Notes: generated from the letters alone by a model not told the origin. Counted from the first letter of the stretch, positions 15,754 to 25,505 are shown. The stretch: 64,000 nt of DNA from Streptomyces sp. HSG2 (GCF_016598575.1 NZ_CP066801.1:2356001-2420000), one strand, 5' to 3'. A program made the numbers and translations.

Positions 15754-16668
15754 GTGGCTGGATTCAGGATCGGACGCGGCAGGGACGACGGCGCTCCTCA
15801 GGCGCGCCCCCAACACCCCCCGCGGGGACGGCAGACGCCGCAGGGACCGTCGTACGGGCACCCCGCGGCGCGGGATGGTTCCCCGCAGCGGCAGCCCTAT
15901 GGAGACGGTCCGGCCTGGCCGCACGCGGCGGGCGGCGGGCCGGGGGAGGGCCACGGCGAGCCCGAGTACTTCGGCGCCCGGCCCCCGGGCGGTCCGCACG
16001 GCGCCGGCGCGCACGATCCGTACGCGGCGGACCAGCCCGGCCACACCCAGGCGTTCGCACTCGGCGAGGACCCCTACTCCCAGGGCGACACCTACCGGGC
16101 AGGCGCCGCGCCGACCGGCCCCGTCGGCCCTCGGTTGCACTGGAAGGAGCTGCTGCGGGGGATCGTGCTCTCCCCCGACAGCACCTTCCTCCGGATGCGC
16201 GACTACGCCGTCTGGGGCCCCGCGCTCGTCGTGACCTTCCTCTACGGACTGCTGGCGGTCTTCGGTTTCGACGGCGCCCGCGAGGACGCGATCAGCGCCA
16301 CCCTGTCGAACGCCATTCCGATCGTCCTGACGACCGCCGTGGCGATGGTGCTGAGCGCGGCCGTGCTCGGAGCCGTCACCCACACGCTGGCCCGCCAGCT
16401 GGGCGGTGACGGGGCCTGGCAGCCGACGGTCGGGCTCTCGATGCTGATCATGTCCGTCACCGACGCCCCCCGGCTGGTCTTCGCCATGTTCCTGGGCGGC
16501 GACGCGACGTTCGTCCAGGTCCTCGGCTGGGTCACCTGGGTCGGTGCGGGGGTCCTGCTGACGCTGATGGTCCGCCGTTCTCACGACCTCCCCTGGCCGA
16601 AGGCCCTGGGAGCGTCGGCGATCCAGCTGATCGCCCTGCTCTCGATCGTGAAGCTCGGAACGTTCTGA
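15754..16668 (+). CDS. Yip1-family membrane protein
   Basis: A 304-residue protein. The first 125 residues are low-complexity (Gly, Pro, His, Gln, Arg), a disordered cytoplasmic tail. From about residue 125 a Yip1-like domain begins (LHWKELLRGIVLSPDSTFLRMRDY), followed by five hydrophobic segments to the C-terminus. The GTG at 15754 (VAGFRIGRGR) is taken as the start; the frame is open further upstream, without a better ribosome binding site. Its function is unknown beyond membrane location. It is convergent with dcd. Confidence 0.78.
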   Translation: MAGFRIGRGRDDGAPQARPQHPPRGRQTPQGPSYGHPAARDGSPQRQPYGDGPAWPHAAGGGPGEGHGEPEYFGARPPGGPHGAGAHDPYAADQPGHTQAFALGEDPYSQGDTYRAGAAPTGPVGPRLHWKELLRGIVLSPDSTFLRMRDYAVWGPALVVTFLYGLLAVFGFDGAREDAISATLSNAIPIVLTTAVAMVLSAAVLGAVTHTLARQLGGDGAWQPTVGLSMLIMSVTDAPRLVFAMFLGGDATFVQVLGWVTWVGAGVLLTLMVRRSHDLPWPKALGASAIQLIALLSIVKLGTF

Positions 16669-16897
16669 CCGGGGTCGGCGTCGGAGCGGGAAGCTGGACC
16701 GCCGATTCCCCCTCCGCGTGGGCCGGGGTCGTGTGCGCGGCGGGCCCGGCCCCGAAGCGCTCGCGCACCCGGCGGCCCGCTCGCCTTCCCGGCACCGCCG
16801 AACGGCGTGCCCCGATGCGGGCCGCGACGCCGCGGCGGGGGCCGATCGTCGGCTCCCTTGGCCGTTCAGGAGGCCCGCCGACACCGCCGCCGGCGGG

Positions 16898-17473
16898 TCA
16901 GACCCGCGTGCGGTGGAACGCCATGAACGAGCGCGAGGCCGTCGGCCCCCGCTGTCCCTGGTAGCGCGATCCGTAGCGCTCGCTGCCGTAGGGAGCCTCC
17001 GCGGGAGAGCTGAGCCGGAACATGCAGAGCTGTCCGATCTTCATCCCGGGCCACAGCTTGATCGGGAGCGTGGCGAGGTTGCTGAGTTCGAGCGTCACAT
17101 GCCCCGAGAAGCCGGGATCGATGAACCCCGCGGTCGAGTGCGTGACCAGCCCCAACCTGCCGAGCGAGCTCTTGCCCTCCAGCCGCGAGGCCAGGTCGTC
17201 GGGAAGCGTGATGACCTCGTAGGTGCCGGCGAGGACGAACTCGCCGGGATGCAGGATGAACGGCTCGTCGCCCTCGGGCTCCACCAACCGCGTGAGGTCG
17301 GCCTGTTCGACGGACGGGTCGATGTGGGGGTACCGGTGGTTCTCGAACACCCGGAAGTACCGGTCGAGACGCACGTCGATGCTCGACGGCTGCACCATGG
17401 AGTCGTCGTAGGGATCGATCCGCACGCGCCCGGCGTCGATCTCGGCTCGGATGTCCTTGTCTGAGAGAAGCAC
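16898..17473 (-). CDS. dcd: dCTP deaminase
   Basis: A 191-residue protein that converts dCTP to dUTP; some actinobacterial members also hydrolyse dUTP to dUMP. Family motifs include [19 protein letters not shown] near residue 27, the catalytic region [25 protein letters not shown] (100-124) with the conserved glutamate in RLEGKSS, and the C-terminal lid [15 protein letters not shown]. The length is normal. The GTG start has only a weak GGGG before it. It is single-gene and oriented away from the tRNA. Confidence 0.96.
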   Translation of the reverse strand: MLLSDKDIRAEIDAGRVRIDPYDDSMVQPSSIDVRLDRYFRVFENHRYPHIDPSVEQADLTRLVEPEGDEPFILHPGEFVLAGTYEVITLPDDLASRLEGKSSLGRLGLVTHSTAGFIDPGFSGHVTLELSNLATLPIKLWPGMKIGQLCMFRLSSPAEAPYGSERYGSRYQGQRGPTASRSFMAFHRTRV

Positions 17474-17694
17474 GCCCCGAGGATACGCAAGCCCGGCGGG
17501 ACGGCCGTCACCCCACCCGCCCTTCGGCGCCCGTGAAGGGGAGCCTCCGCGGAGCGAGCGGGTGGGTGCGGGGCTCGCGGGACCCGGGGGCGGAGTTTCG
17601 CGGGGGAGCCCTTCCGGCCGCCCGGGGCCCGACGCGGTCCCCGTCCGGCTCCACGAGTACGGCGAGCCCCGTCGCCAGGGCTCGCCTCACGTCT

Positions 17695-17853
17695 CTAGCC
17701 GCGCTGCCCGGCAACCGGTACCGCGCTGCGCAGCCGAGCGCACCGAGGGCAGCGGATGAGCCGCCCGGGCCCGAGGCGCCCTGCCTGCCGCATCGGGAAC
17801 GACGAGGTGCTGAACATGTGCCCATCGGCACAGCGGACGACCGTGCGCTGCAT
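17695..17853 (-). CDS. 52-residue putative zinc-ribbon protein
   Basis: A short gene read on the minus strand: start ATG at 17851-17853 with AGGGGA 5 nt upstream, stop TAG at 17695-17697. The product begins MQRTVVRCADGHMFSTSSFP, continues through a basic linker, and has LIRCPRCARLR near residues 32-42. Cys8, His12, Cys35 and Cys38 form a plausible Cx3H...CxxC zinc site. From memory, very similar short proteins occur in other Streptomyces. Longer frames in this stretch lie in other registers and lack these features. Function unknown; a nucleic-acid or protein contact role would suit the fold. Confidence 0.78.
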   Translation of the reverse strand: MQRTVVRCADGHMFSTSSFPMRQAGRLGPGRLIRCPRCARLRSAVPVAGQRG

Positions 17854-18176
17854 CAAGTCCCCTGGATTCCTTCCCCACTAGCCGCTTTCCGCCACCGCCT
17901 GGCGGGCGGCGAAAGCCACACTACGGGACGAAAGGAGCGACCCCTCGGGCGGCGCTCCGCTCCGGGGGTGGGAGTGTGGCCGGTCGGCTCAACCAACCGC
18001 GCGACGTCGCCCGAGCGACCCCCAGGAGCCCACGCTACGCCCCAACTTCCCCCCGCCGCAGCGGTATCGCCCACACGGGCGGAGACGCCGACCGAGGGTG
18101 GACGGCGAGCCCGACGGATGGGGTAGAGTGGGACCGCAATCGGAGGTGATCGCCGCTTGTGGTGGTCGTTCCCCTC
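17854..18176. other. Intergenic region before tRNA-Gly
   Basis: No gene seen. It contains an imperfect stem around 17883-17918 and, on the plus strand, a possible tRNA promoter (TGGACG at 18099-18104, TAGAGT at 18124-18129, 19-bp spacer). A frame on the minus strand runs across the tRNA and is not a gene. Confidence 0.5.
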
Positions 18177-18250
18177 GCGGGTGTAGTTTAATGGTAGAAC
18201 ATCAGCTTCCCAAGCTGAGAGCGCGAGTTCGATTCTCGTCACCCGCTCCA
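18177..18250 (+). tRNA. tRNA-Gly (CCC)
   Basis: A full cloverleaf: acceptor GCGGGTG/CACCCGC, anticodon stem TCAGC/GCTGA enclosing the loop TTCCCAA (anticodon CCC), T-arm GTTCGATTC, and an encoded CCA at 18248-18250. It remains intact because the integrated element restores the 3' end; the 3' 48 bases double as the left attachment site. Confidence 0.96.
18203..18250. repeat. attL (left attachment site)
   Basis: A 48-bp perfect direct copy of 35417-35464, covering the anticodon arm to the CCA end of tRNA-Gly. The bases on either side differ between the two copies, so the identity block is exactly this. Confidence 0.95.
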
Positions 18251-18255
18251 TGCGA

Positions 18256-18282
18256 AACCCCCAGGTCAGTGACCCGGGGGTT
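18256..18282 (+). terminator. tRNA-Gly terminator (attL side)
   Basis: AACCCCC (18256-18262) pairs with GGGGGTT (18276-18282), followed by a T-rich TCTTTGTTG. Confidence 0.8.
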
Positions 18283-18329
18283 CTTTGTTGTCCAGACCAG
18301 TGAGCGGGTGGCGCACCACAACCGCACCA

Positions 18330-19496
18330 TTAGCCCGCCGACGGCTCCTCGCTGTGGTGCGCACGGTTGTCGGTGTGGTGCTTCGCACGCTCGGCGCGCA
18401 CGAGGTCGTCCAGTCCGGCGGCGACCTCCTGCTGCCGGTCCTCGTCGGAGTGCTGATAGATCAGCGCCGCCTTCTCGGAGGACTGTCCGGCGCGCACCAT
18501 CGTGTCCCGGAGGGTGGCACCCGAGCGGGTCGACAGGGTGTGTCCGGTGTGGCGGAGGTCGTAGAAGCGGAAGCCGTCCGGGAGACCGGCGACCTCACGG
18601 GCCCGCCGCCACTTCCGCCCGAACGAGGTGCGCCGGAAGGCCGCGCCCTTCTCCCCCACGAAGACCAACCCGTCCGGGCCCTTCTCGGCGAACCAGTCGA
18701 GGTGCCGCTTCACCTCCTTCCGGAGGAAGGGCGGGAGGACGACCACACGGGCACCCGCGTCGGACTTGGTCGGGCCGGGGGCCCGCTTGCCGTTGGTCCG
18801 CTCCGGCTCGGCGACCCGCACGCGGATCACGAGGCTGTCGACGTCGACGTCCCGACGGCGGAGGCCGGCCAGCTCCTCCGGCCGCAACGGACCGTAGGCG
18901 CCGAGGTAGACCATGAGCCGCCAGCGGATGCCGATCGCGTCGGCGAGCGCGTCGACCTGGGCGACGGTGGCGATGCGCCGTTCCGCCGCCGACTCCTTGC
19001 CCGCCCCCTTGATCCGGCATGGGTTGCGCGTGATCAGGTCGTCGTCGACGGCCGTCTCGAGGATGCCCTTGAGAAGGCGGTACGCCTTGGCGACGGTGGT
19101 CTTGGCACGGGTGGCCCGGAGCCGTTCGGCGCGCCACTCACGCACGCGCGGAGCCGTGATCTCGTCCAGGTCGAGCCCGCCGAACGCCGGGAGGATGTAC
19201 AGGCGCAGCAGGTGCCGGTACAGGTCCTCGGTCCGAACGGCCAACTCCCGCTCCTCGACCCACTTCTCGGCGTAGACACCGAAGTCGACGGCCCCGGTAT
19301 CAGGAGCGCGCCAGTCCCCGCGGCTGAGGTCCGCCTCGACCTGGGACAGCCAGATCTCGGCGCCCTTCTTGGTCTCGAAGGTCTCGTCCGCGCGGATGCG
19401 CTCACCGTCGGGCCCGAGGTATGAAGCCGTCCACCGGCCGGACCGGTACTGCCGCACCGCACCGAAGCGCCGGCGCCTGCCCTTCTTGTTGGCCAT
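18330..19496 (-). CDS. int: Tyrosine site-specific integrase
   Basis: A 388-residue recombinase that integrates and, with Xis, excises the element at tRNA-Gly. An N-terminal arm-type binding region and a SAM-like core-binding domain (about 75-165) are followed by the catalytic domain. Catalytic residues are visible: Arg in YGPLRPEEL near 205, His-x-x-Arg in FYDLRHTGHT near 325, and Tyr in LIYQH near 358. The ATG at 19496 overlaps the xis stop (TGATG). It lies next to attL, as expected for this class. Confidence 0.95.
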   Translation of the reverse strand: MANKKGRRRRFGAVRQYRSGRWTASYLGPDGERIRADETFETKKGAEIWLSQVEADLSRGDWRAPDTGAVDFGVYAEKWVEERELAVRTEDLYRHLLRLYILPAFGGLDLDEITAPRVREWRAERLRATRAKTTVAKAYRLLKGILETAVDDDLITRNPCRIKGAGKESAAERRIATVAQVDALADAIGIRWRLMVYLGAYGPLRPEELAGLRRRDVDVDSLVIRVRVAEPERTNGKRAPGPTKSDAGARVVVLPPFLRKEVKRHLDWFAEKGPDGLVFVGEKGAAFRRTSFGRKWRRAREVAGLPDGFRFYDLRHTGHTLSTRSGATLRDTMVRAGQSSEKAALIYQHSDEDRQQEVAAGLDDLVRAERAKHHTDNRAHHSEEPSAG

Positions 19497-19705
19497 CAGG
19501 CAGCCCTCCGCAGTCCGGCACGGCGGAGCCTCACCGGTTCCACGGTGTGGGCGGCGAGGTAGTCGCGAACGGCGCTCTCGGGAATGCGGACGTGCCGGCC
19601 GACCTTCACGTACCGGATGCGTCGCTCCTCGATGAGCCGCCGCGCGAAGCGGACGCCGGTGCCGAGGCGTTCGGCGACCTGGTCCACGGAGAGGAGTCGC
19701 TCCAT
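19496..19705 (-). CDS. xis: Excisionase (MerR-like HTH)
   Basis: A 69-residue protein with the helix-turn-helix LLSVDQVAERLGTGVRFARRLIEE and the wing YVKVGRHVRIPESAVRDYL, the usual AICE excisionase form. The ATG at 19705 has GGGGGAG 8 nt before it; an upstream GTG at 19714 is possible. It is coupled to int downstream and overlaps the end of repSA upstream, so rep, xis and int are cotranscribed, as in pSAM2. Confidence 0.9.
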   Translation of the reverse strand: MERLLSVDQVAERLGTGVRFARRLIEERRIRYVKVGRHVRIPESAVRDYLAAHTVEPVRLRRAGLRRAA

Positions 19706-19707
19706 GG

Positions 19708-21105
<1,398 letters not shown>

Positions 21106-21194
21106 GCTGGGTGCTTCCTTCCGGTTGACAGATCGGACAGGGGCGGCTCCCGGGCGGCGGATGCTTGGCGGTATCGAAGCCGCCCGGGAGCCGG

Positions 21195-21506
21195 TCAGCG
21201 ACGCTTGGCGTCGGCGTTGACGAGCGAGCGGATCACCAGGGCGCAGACGGCGACCGAGGCGCCCGTGATGGCGACGGCCAGGAGCATGGAGACCAAGACG
21301 GTGCCGACGACCAGGACGACGGCCGTACCGCCGCCGACGAGGGCGAGCGCCGCGCCGGGGGTGAGCTGGACCGTGGGCCGGGACGGAACCGGGACGGTGG
21401 CCGGCGGGGTGGAAGTGCCGGGGGTGATCGTGGTCGGTTCGACGACGGTGGGCGGGGTGACCGTGCCGGTGGGCTGAGGCATGGTCGGGAGCTTGGGCCG
21501 GAACAT
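21195..21506 (-). CDS. SpdD-like spread protein
   Basis: A 103-residue protein. A Pro/Thr-rich N-terminus (1-50) is followed by two adjoining hydrophobic segments (about 52-92) and a basic tail ADAKRR. This is typical of the spread (Spd) proteins that help intramycelial transfer of Streptomyces conjugative elements. AAGGAGAT precedes the ATG. Confidence 0.78.
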   Translation of the reverse strand: MFRPKLPTMPQPTGTVTPPTVVEPTTITPGTSTPPATVPVPSRPTVQLTPGAALALVGGGTAVVLVVGTVLVSMLLAVAITGASVAVCALVIRSLVNADAKRR

Positions 21507-21518
21507 CAGCGGATCTCC

Positions 21519-21674
21519 TTACTTGACGGCGGTGTCGATGAGCGGGGCGAACACGCTGTCGGCGAGGAGGAAGCCGCCGAGGAGGAGCACGGCGATGAGC
21601 CACCAGGGCGGGCGGACGAGCTTGACGCCGAGCCAGCCGACGACGATCAGGGCGAGCCAGAGCGGGACGTCCAT
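21519..21674 (-). CDS. Small membrane protein of the transfer region
   Basis: A 51-residue product: ATG at 21672-21674 after GGAGG, TAA at 21519-21521. The sequence starts MDVPLWLALIVVGWLGVKLV, then RPPWWLIAVLLLGGFLLADSVF, so it is two membrane helices with a short loop. It sits between two transfer-region genes on the same strand with tight spacing. Probably a spread or transfer accessory protein; no enzymatic role is evident. Confidence 0.75.
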   Translation of the reverse strand: MDVPLWLALIVVGWLGVKLVRPPWWLIAVLLLGGFLLADSVFAPLIDTAVK

Positions 21675-21687
21675 GACGGGTGGCCTC

Positions 21688-21879
21688 CTAGCGGACGCGG
21701 CAGCGGTGGGTGCGGGCGGCGAGCTGGGCGGCGGACTGGCTGGAGTAGTCGGCGGACCAGCCGCAGCCGTCCGCGCTGCACACGGCGGCGTGCTTGGTGT
21801 GGCCGTTGCGGTCGCGGTGGGTGCCGATCTGCACCGGGCCGATCCGCATCACGGAGTGGAAGAAGTCGCGGGCGGGCAT
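21688..21879 (-). CDS. Mobile element transfer protein (small, Cys/His-containing)
   Basis: A 63-residue protein. The core is MRIGPVQIGTHRDRNGHTKHAAVCSADGCGWS. Cys34, Cys39 and Cys60, with several histidines, may bind zinc. Proteins of this size and pattern recur between spd genes in Streptomyces AICEs and plasmids. The role in transfer is inferred from position. Confidence 0.72.
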   Translation of the reverse strand: MPARDFFHSVMRIGPVQIGTHRDRNGHTKHAAVCSADGCGWSADYSSQSAAQLAARTHRCRVR

Positions 21880-21880
21880 G

Positions 21881-22075
21881 TCAGTCGGTCTCCGTTCGGG
21901 TCGGGTCCGGGGCGGGGAAGGTGGCGCGGATCGCGGCGGCGGTGGCCGGGTCGGCGGTGAGGCGGGCGGCCTCCTCGGCGAGCAGGTGGGCCAGGTAGGG
22001 CCGGTTCGCGGCGGTCATCTCGCGGGTGGCGTCAAGGTGGTCGGCGGCGGTCAGGTCGGCCGGGTCGATGAGCAC
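21881..22075 (-). CDS. Hypothetical AICE protein
   Basis: A 64-residue, mostly helical Ala-rich protein (LTAADHLDATREMTAANRPYLAHLLAEEAARL). GTG start with AGGAGA 6 nt upstream. It lies 1 nt from the next transfer gene. Not recognised beyond its place in the spread/transfer operon. Confidence 0.65.
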   Translation of the reverse strand: MLIDPADLTAADHLDATREMTAANRPYLAHLLAEEAARLTADPATAAAIRATFPAPDPTRTETD

Positions 22076-22093
22076 GGCATGTCTCCTGTCGGG

Positions 22094-22753
22094 TCAGGTG
22101 AGCTGGGCGGCGATGGCGTCGGCCAGGTGCGGCGGGACGCCGAGGCGGGCGCGCAGGGTGTCGGTGTCGATGCGTGCGCCGGTCCGCTGCTCGTGGTCGT
22201 CGGCGACCTTGCGGGCGTGGTCCACCAGCGCGGCCGGAACCGGAACGGAGTGGACGGGCGGGAGGGGCGGGGCAGCGTCGGCGGAGTCAACTGGGGCCGG
22301 TTCCGGCTCAGCAGCGGAAGCCGGTTCGGGTTCCACCTCGGGCACGGGGACCGGCACCGGAGCAGGGTCCGGCGAAGCCGAGGTGTGGTCCGCGGACGAG
22401 TGGGCGAGGAGAGTGCCGCCCATGAAGGCCAGTGCCGGCCATGCGGCGACGAGGATGCGCAGCCAGGCCGGGACGGCGTCCAGGTCGAGGAGTCCGGCGG
22501 TGGCGACGTTCGCGCCGAGCGAGGCGACGAGGGCGATCAGGAACCAGCACCAGGCCAGCCGGGACGGCCCATCCGTACGCAGCCGTCGCCAGGCGGCGAC
22601 GAGGAGCAGGTCTACGGAGACCGGATAGGCCCAGGCCTTCCAACCGTCCTGTCCAGCGGCGGCGGCGAGGTCGTGAAGGTGGGCGAAGGACAGTGCCCCG
22701 GCGATGACGGCCTGAACAAGTACGGCGTCCACGCGGAGGGCGGAGCGGGTCAT
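22094..22753 (-). CDS. DUF2637 / SpdB-like membrane protein
   Basis: A 219-residue protein. Four hydrophobic segments in the first 115 residues (VLVQAVIAGALSFAHLHDL, AYPVSVDLLLVAAW, WFLIALVASLGANVATAG, ILVAAWPALAFMGGTLLA) are the DUF2637 pattern found in Streptomyces plasmid spread proteins. A Pro/Glu/Val-rich linker follows, and the C-terminal 45 residues form a small helical domain. AGGAGCC precedes the ATG. It lies just downstream of the tra gene, in keeping with a role in spreading through the mycelium. Confidence 0.82.
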   Translation of the reverse strand: MTRSALRVDAVLVQAVIAGALSFAHLHDLAAAAGQDGWKAWAYPVSVDLLLVAAWRRLRTDGPSRLAWCWFLIALVASLGANVATAGLLDLDAVPAWLRILVAAWPALAFMGGTLLAHSSADHTSASPDPAPVPVPVPEVEPEPASAAEPEPAPVDSADAAPPLPPVHSVPVPAALVDHARKVADDHEQRTGARIDTDTLRARLGVPPHLADAIAAQLT

Positions 22754-22833
22754 GAAGGCTCCTCCTGTGATCGGGCCTGGCGGGGGTAGGGACCCGGCGC
22801 GAAGGGCGGTCGCGCCGACCGTGGGGTGTGACT

Positions 22834-24189
22834 TCAGGCCGTGGCGGGGGCTGTCTTGGACAGCGGCACACGGGCCGAGGGCAATGCGGCGACCGGGGGC
22901 CGGAACTCGGCCAGGGCCGGGAGTTCCGGGGTGCGGTCGGCGTGCTTGTTGCAGGTGTTCACGGCGTGCCGTAGCGAGGTGTGCGGGGCGCGGATGCGGT
23001 GCCAACCGCCGGTGGAGTCACCGGCGATGGCGAGCCCGCGCGTCTCAGCGGGAATCTGGATCGCGGCAAGGACCGCATCCGGGGCGATGTCGCCGAAGGC
23101 CATGTTCGCCGAGGTCTCGTCGTTGACACGGTGGGCGGTACGGCCGGTGAGCTGGGCGCGCAGCATCGTGATGCCCTTGCCGAGTTCCGAGCCGAAACGC
23201 TGCCCACAGATCTCCAGATAGATGCCGGCCGCGCGGCCGAGCTGGGCGAGGCGGACCAGGGCGGTGATGATCCGGTCCCGCCGCTTCTCCTCCTCCTTGC
23301 TCGCGAAGAGAGCGAGTTCGGCGACCTCGTCGACCAGGACCACGACCGGCACCGGCCGCAGGCCTTCCGGCAGGTCCCAGATGTCGGCGGCAATCTCCGC
23401 ATCCGGCACGGCGACGCTGACGCGCTGCTCTGCCCGGATGAGCTGATACACGTCCCCCATGTGGGACACCAGCGCCTCCAGCAGTTCCAACGCGGTATCG
23501 GGGTTGTCGGCGAGCGCGGAGAACCGGCGCGCCAGCGGGAACAGCTCCACCCCTTGCTTGCAGTCGATGCCAACGAGGGCAACGTTCTGCGCGGCGAGGC
23601 CGGCGACGAGGTTGCGCTGATAGACCGACTTGCCGGACTCCGTCGCACCGAGGGTCAGACCGTGCGGGACGGCACGGTAATCGCGGTAGTGGACCGAACC
23701 GTCCTCCCGCAGCGCCACCGGAACCCGCATCGGGCGAGCGTCGGTCTTGGCAGGCATCTGCACCTGCTTGAGTACGTCGTAGCCGGTCATCCGGATCTCG
23801 ACGACGCCCGAGCGCAGCTCACGGGAAGTGACGCCGTACATCCCGAAGGAGTGGCGCAACCGGTCCGAGGCGGCAGCGACGTCGAAGGCGTCCTGTCCGG
23901 GCCGGAGCTTGAGCCGCAGGACCAGTCCGGTACCGGTGGGCCGCACCCGCAGGATGCGCGGCGCGCGGGACTCCGGCGCCGGGCGGTTGGTCATCCGGGC
24001 CAGCGCCAGACGCCAGCGCGAGGGCGGAACCGTCAGGCCGCAGGCGTCCATGACCGAGCCGTACCGGACCAGGACCCGCAGGACAGCGAGGGTGACCCCG
24101 AAGGTCAGCCAGTACCAGGCGGGGCGCCGCCACCGCAGGAGACCCGCAGCGGCGACGACCACCAGCAGTAAGACCGTGGGCCACGTCAT
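22834..24189 (-). CDS. FtsK/SpoIIIE-type DNA translocase (TraSA-like)
   Basis: A 451-residue pump that moves double-stranded element DNA between hyphae and is the sole essential transfer protein in this class. Two membrane segments (4-20 and 25-42) precede a linker and the motor domain: Walker A GATESGKSV near residue 184, Walker B VVVLVDEVAEL near 282, and the FtsK-family segment LVRLAQLGRAAGIYLEICGQR. The C-terminal 40 residues (NTCNKHADRTPELPALAEFR) probably carry the DNA-recognition part. Complete in length for an AICE Tra. Confidence 0.92.
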   Translation of the reverse strand: MTWPTVLLLVVVAAAGLLRWRRPAWYWLTFGVTLAVLRVLVRYGSVMDACGLTVPPSRWRLALARMTNRPAPESRAPRILRVRPTGTGLVLRLKLRPGQDAFDVAAASDRLRHSFGMYGVTSRELRSGVVEIRMTGYDVLKQVQMPAKTDARPMRVPVALREDGSVHYRDYRAVPHGLTLGATESGKSVYQRNLVAGLAAQNVALVGIDCKQGVELFPLARRFSALADNPDTALELLEALVSHMGDVYQLIRAEQRVSVAVPDAEIAADIWDLPEGLRPVPVVVLVDEVAELALFASKEEEKRRDRIITALVRLAQLGRAAGIYLEICGQRFGSELGKGITMLRAQLTGRTAHRVNDETSANMAFGDIAPDAVLAAIQIPAETRGLAIAGDSTGGWHRIRAPHTSLRHAVNTCNKHADRTPELPALAEFRPPVAALPSARVPLSKTAPATA

Positions 24190-24192
24190 GGC

Positions 24193-24549
24193 TCAGGCCG
24201 CCTTCGAGGCCGAGTCGACGTCGACCAGCGACGTGACGGCGACCGCGCGGAAGGCAATCCCGTGCCGCTTCTGGCCGTTGAACTCGTTCTCCCACGGCCG
24301 CGCGACCAGGCCGGTGAGCGCGACCGGGGTACCCATGGCCAGATCACCGGAGAAACCGGTCTCCGGAACAGTGATGGAAAGGATCTCCACCTCGTCGTTC
24401 GCCGCGAACATCACGTCGACCGTCATCAGCTTGACGCCGGTCTCCATGTCGGTGGCGATCTCACCGGTACGGCGGTCACGGACCTTGGGCTGCGGGGCCT
24501 TGGCGACCATCACGGTGGCACCGGACGTCTCCACGGGAATCTGACGCAC
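24193..24549 (-). CDS. AICE conserved protein, regulatory type
   Basis: A 118-residue protein of mixed alpha/beta character (QPKVRDRRTGEIATDMETGVKL, DEVEILSITVPETG, GTPVALTGLVARPWE). It resembles small proteins encoded directly upstream of tra in Streptomyces elements, often labelled SCO3933-like regulatory or plasmid replication/transfer proteins. GTG start, GAGGAG 10 nt upstream. It is the first gene of the long minus-strand operon, and two palindromic operators sit in its promoter. No catalytic motif is seen. Confidence 0.75.
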   Translation of the reverse strand: MRQIPVETSGATVMVAKAPQPKVRDRRTGEIATDMETGVKLMTVDVMFAANDEVEILSITVPETGFSGDLAMGTPVALTGLVARPWENEFNGQKRHGIAFRAVAVTSLVDVDSASKAA

Positions 24550-24584
24550 AGCAGATCACTCCTCTATAGATGTCGAACTCCGCC

Positions 24585-24600
24585 ACTCATGTACATGAGT
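24585..24600. promoter_or_regulatory. GntR operator O1
   Basis: A perfect 16-bp palindrome ACTCATGTACATGAGT, 36 bp upstream of the first gene of the rep/tra operon. Its half-site TACATGAGT recurs at two more places near the GntR gene. Confidence 0.85.
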
Positions 24601-24619
24601 GATGGGAAGAAGAGTGCCT

Positions 24620-24637
24620 GACTCCTATACATGAGTC
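24620..24637. promoter_or_regulatory. GntR operator O2
   Basis: GACTCctaTACATGAGTC: outer arms GACTC/GAGTC with the same TACATGAGT half-site as O1, 35 bp away. It lies between the rep/tra operon and the 3' end of the GntR gene. Confidence 0.75.
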
Positions 24638-24688
24638 AACCCGCCGCGGCTACGAAGTCGCGACGGGTTGCGAGGAGTTGAGCGGGCG

Positions 24689-25468
24689 TCAGTCGGCGGC
24701 GGGGATCCGATACTCGAAAACGAACTGGTCAGCGGCCATGAGCGTGTCACAGACCTCGACCACGAGCCCCGCAGTCGTGCGAGCCTCCCGAACCAGGTGA
24801 ACCACCGGCGCACCAGGGCTGAGCGCCAGCTCGGACGCCTCCGCCTTGGTCGCCGGACGCGCTTGCAGCGTCTCGACGAACTCGGCGAACTCATGCCCGT
24901 GGTCCTCGAGTCGGGCATAGATGCCACCACCGCCGGGATTCTCGGCGAACAGTTCCGGGATCTCCTTGACGACATCCCACGGGAGGTACGAGGTGGCGGT
25001 CTCGACCGGGGTGCCGTTGCGGAAGTAGAGACGCCGGCGCGCGAGCACCTGAGTGCCGACGGGTACGCCGAGCCGCCGGGCGGCATCCTTGGGGGCCTCC
25101 AGGGGCCCGATGTAGAGGACGCTCACTTTCGCCGTGGCACCGGACTGCGCCGACTCCGCGAGATACGCAGCCTTGCCACCCTGCCGAAGGGAGCGCCGGA
25201 AGCGATCCGAGGAGCGGTGCCGCACCGGCGGCCGGTCCTTCACGATCGAGCCCTTGCCGTGCCGGGTCTCGACGAGCCCGCTCGCCCGCACCTCGACCAT
25301 GGCCTTACGGATCGTGCCGCCCGAGACGCCGTAACGCTCCACCAGCTCCGATTCACTCGGCACCATGTCACCAGGCTTGAGCACACCGGCCCGGATCTGC
25401 CGCACGATCTCATCGGCGATCTGCACATACCGAGGCCCCGACCTGCCCCCCTCTACCGCAGTTCCCAT
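24689..25468 (-). CDS. KorSA-like GntR-family repressor
   Basis: A 259-residue regulator. The N-terminal winged helix (10-75: YVQIADEIVRQIRAGVLKPGDMVPSESELVERYGVSGGTIRKAM, then GLVETRHGKGSIV) is followed by a C-terminal UTRA ligand domain (100-255). In pSAM2 the equivalent KorSA represses its own gene and pra and so holds the element in the integrated state. The ATG at 25468 is preceded by AGAAGGG; a start 13 codons earlier would overlap the operator. Operators O1-O3 flank this gene on both sides. Confidence 0.88.
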   Translation of the reverse strand: MGTAVEGGRSGPRYVQIADEIVRQIRAGVLKPGDMVPSESELVERYGVSGGTIRKAMVEVRASGLVETRHGKGSIVKDRPPVRHRSSDRFRRSLRQGGKAAYLAESAQSGATAKVSVLYIGPLEAPKDAARRLGVPVGTQVLARRRLYFRNGTPVETATSYLPWDVVKEIPELFAENPGGGGIYARLEDHGHEFAEFVETLQARPATKAEASELALSPGAPVVHLVREARTTAGLVVEVCDTLMAADQFVFEYRIPAAD

Positions 25469-25488
25469 AGCCCTTCTCTGCCTCCTAT

Positions 25489-25505
25489 GCTCCTGTACAT
25501 GAGTC
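25489..25505. promoter_or_regulatory. GntR operator O3 overlapping the Nudix start codon
   Basis: A GCTCCTGTACATGAGTC pseudo-palindrome with the TACATGAGT half-site of O1 and O2. The ATG within it is the probable Nudix start codon, and the site lies 20 bp upstream of the GntR start, so one bound dimer could silence both. Confidence 0.75.

Noticed and set aside
17853..18251. 132-codon frame antisense to tRNA-Gly
   Set aside because: Runs across the whole tRNA and att core and starts in the acceptor end; no coding evidence.
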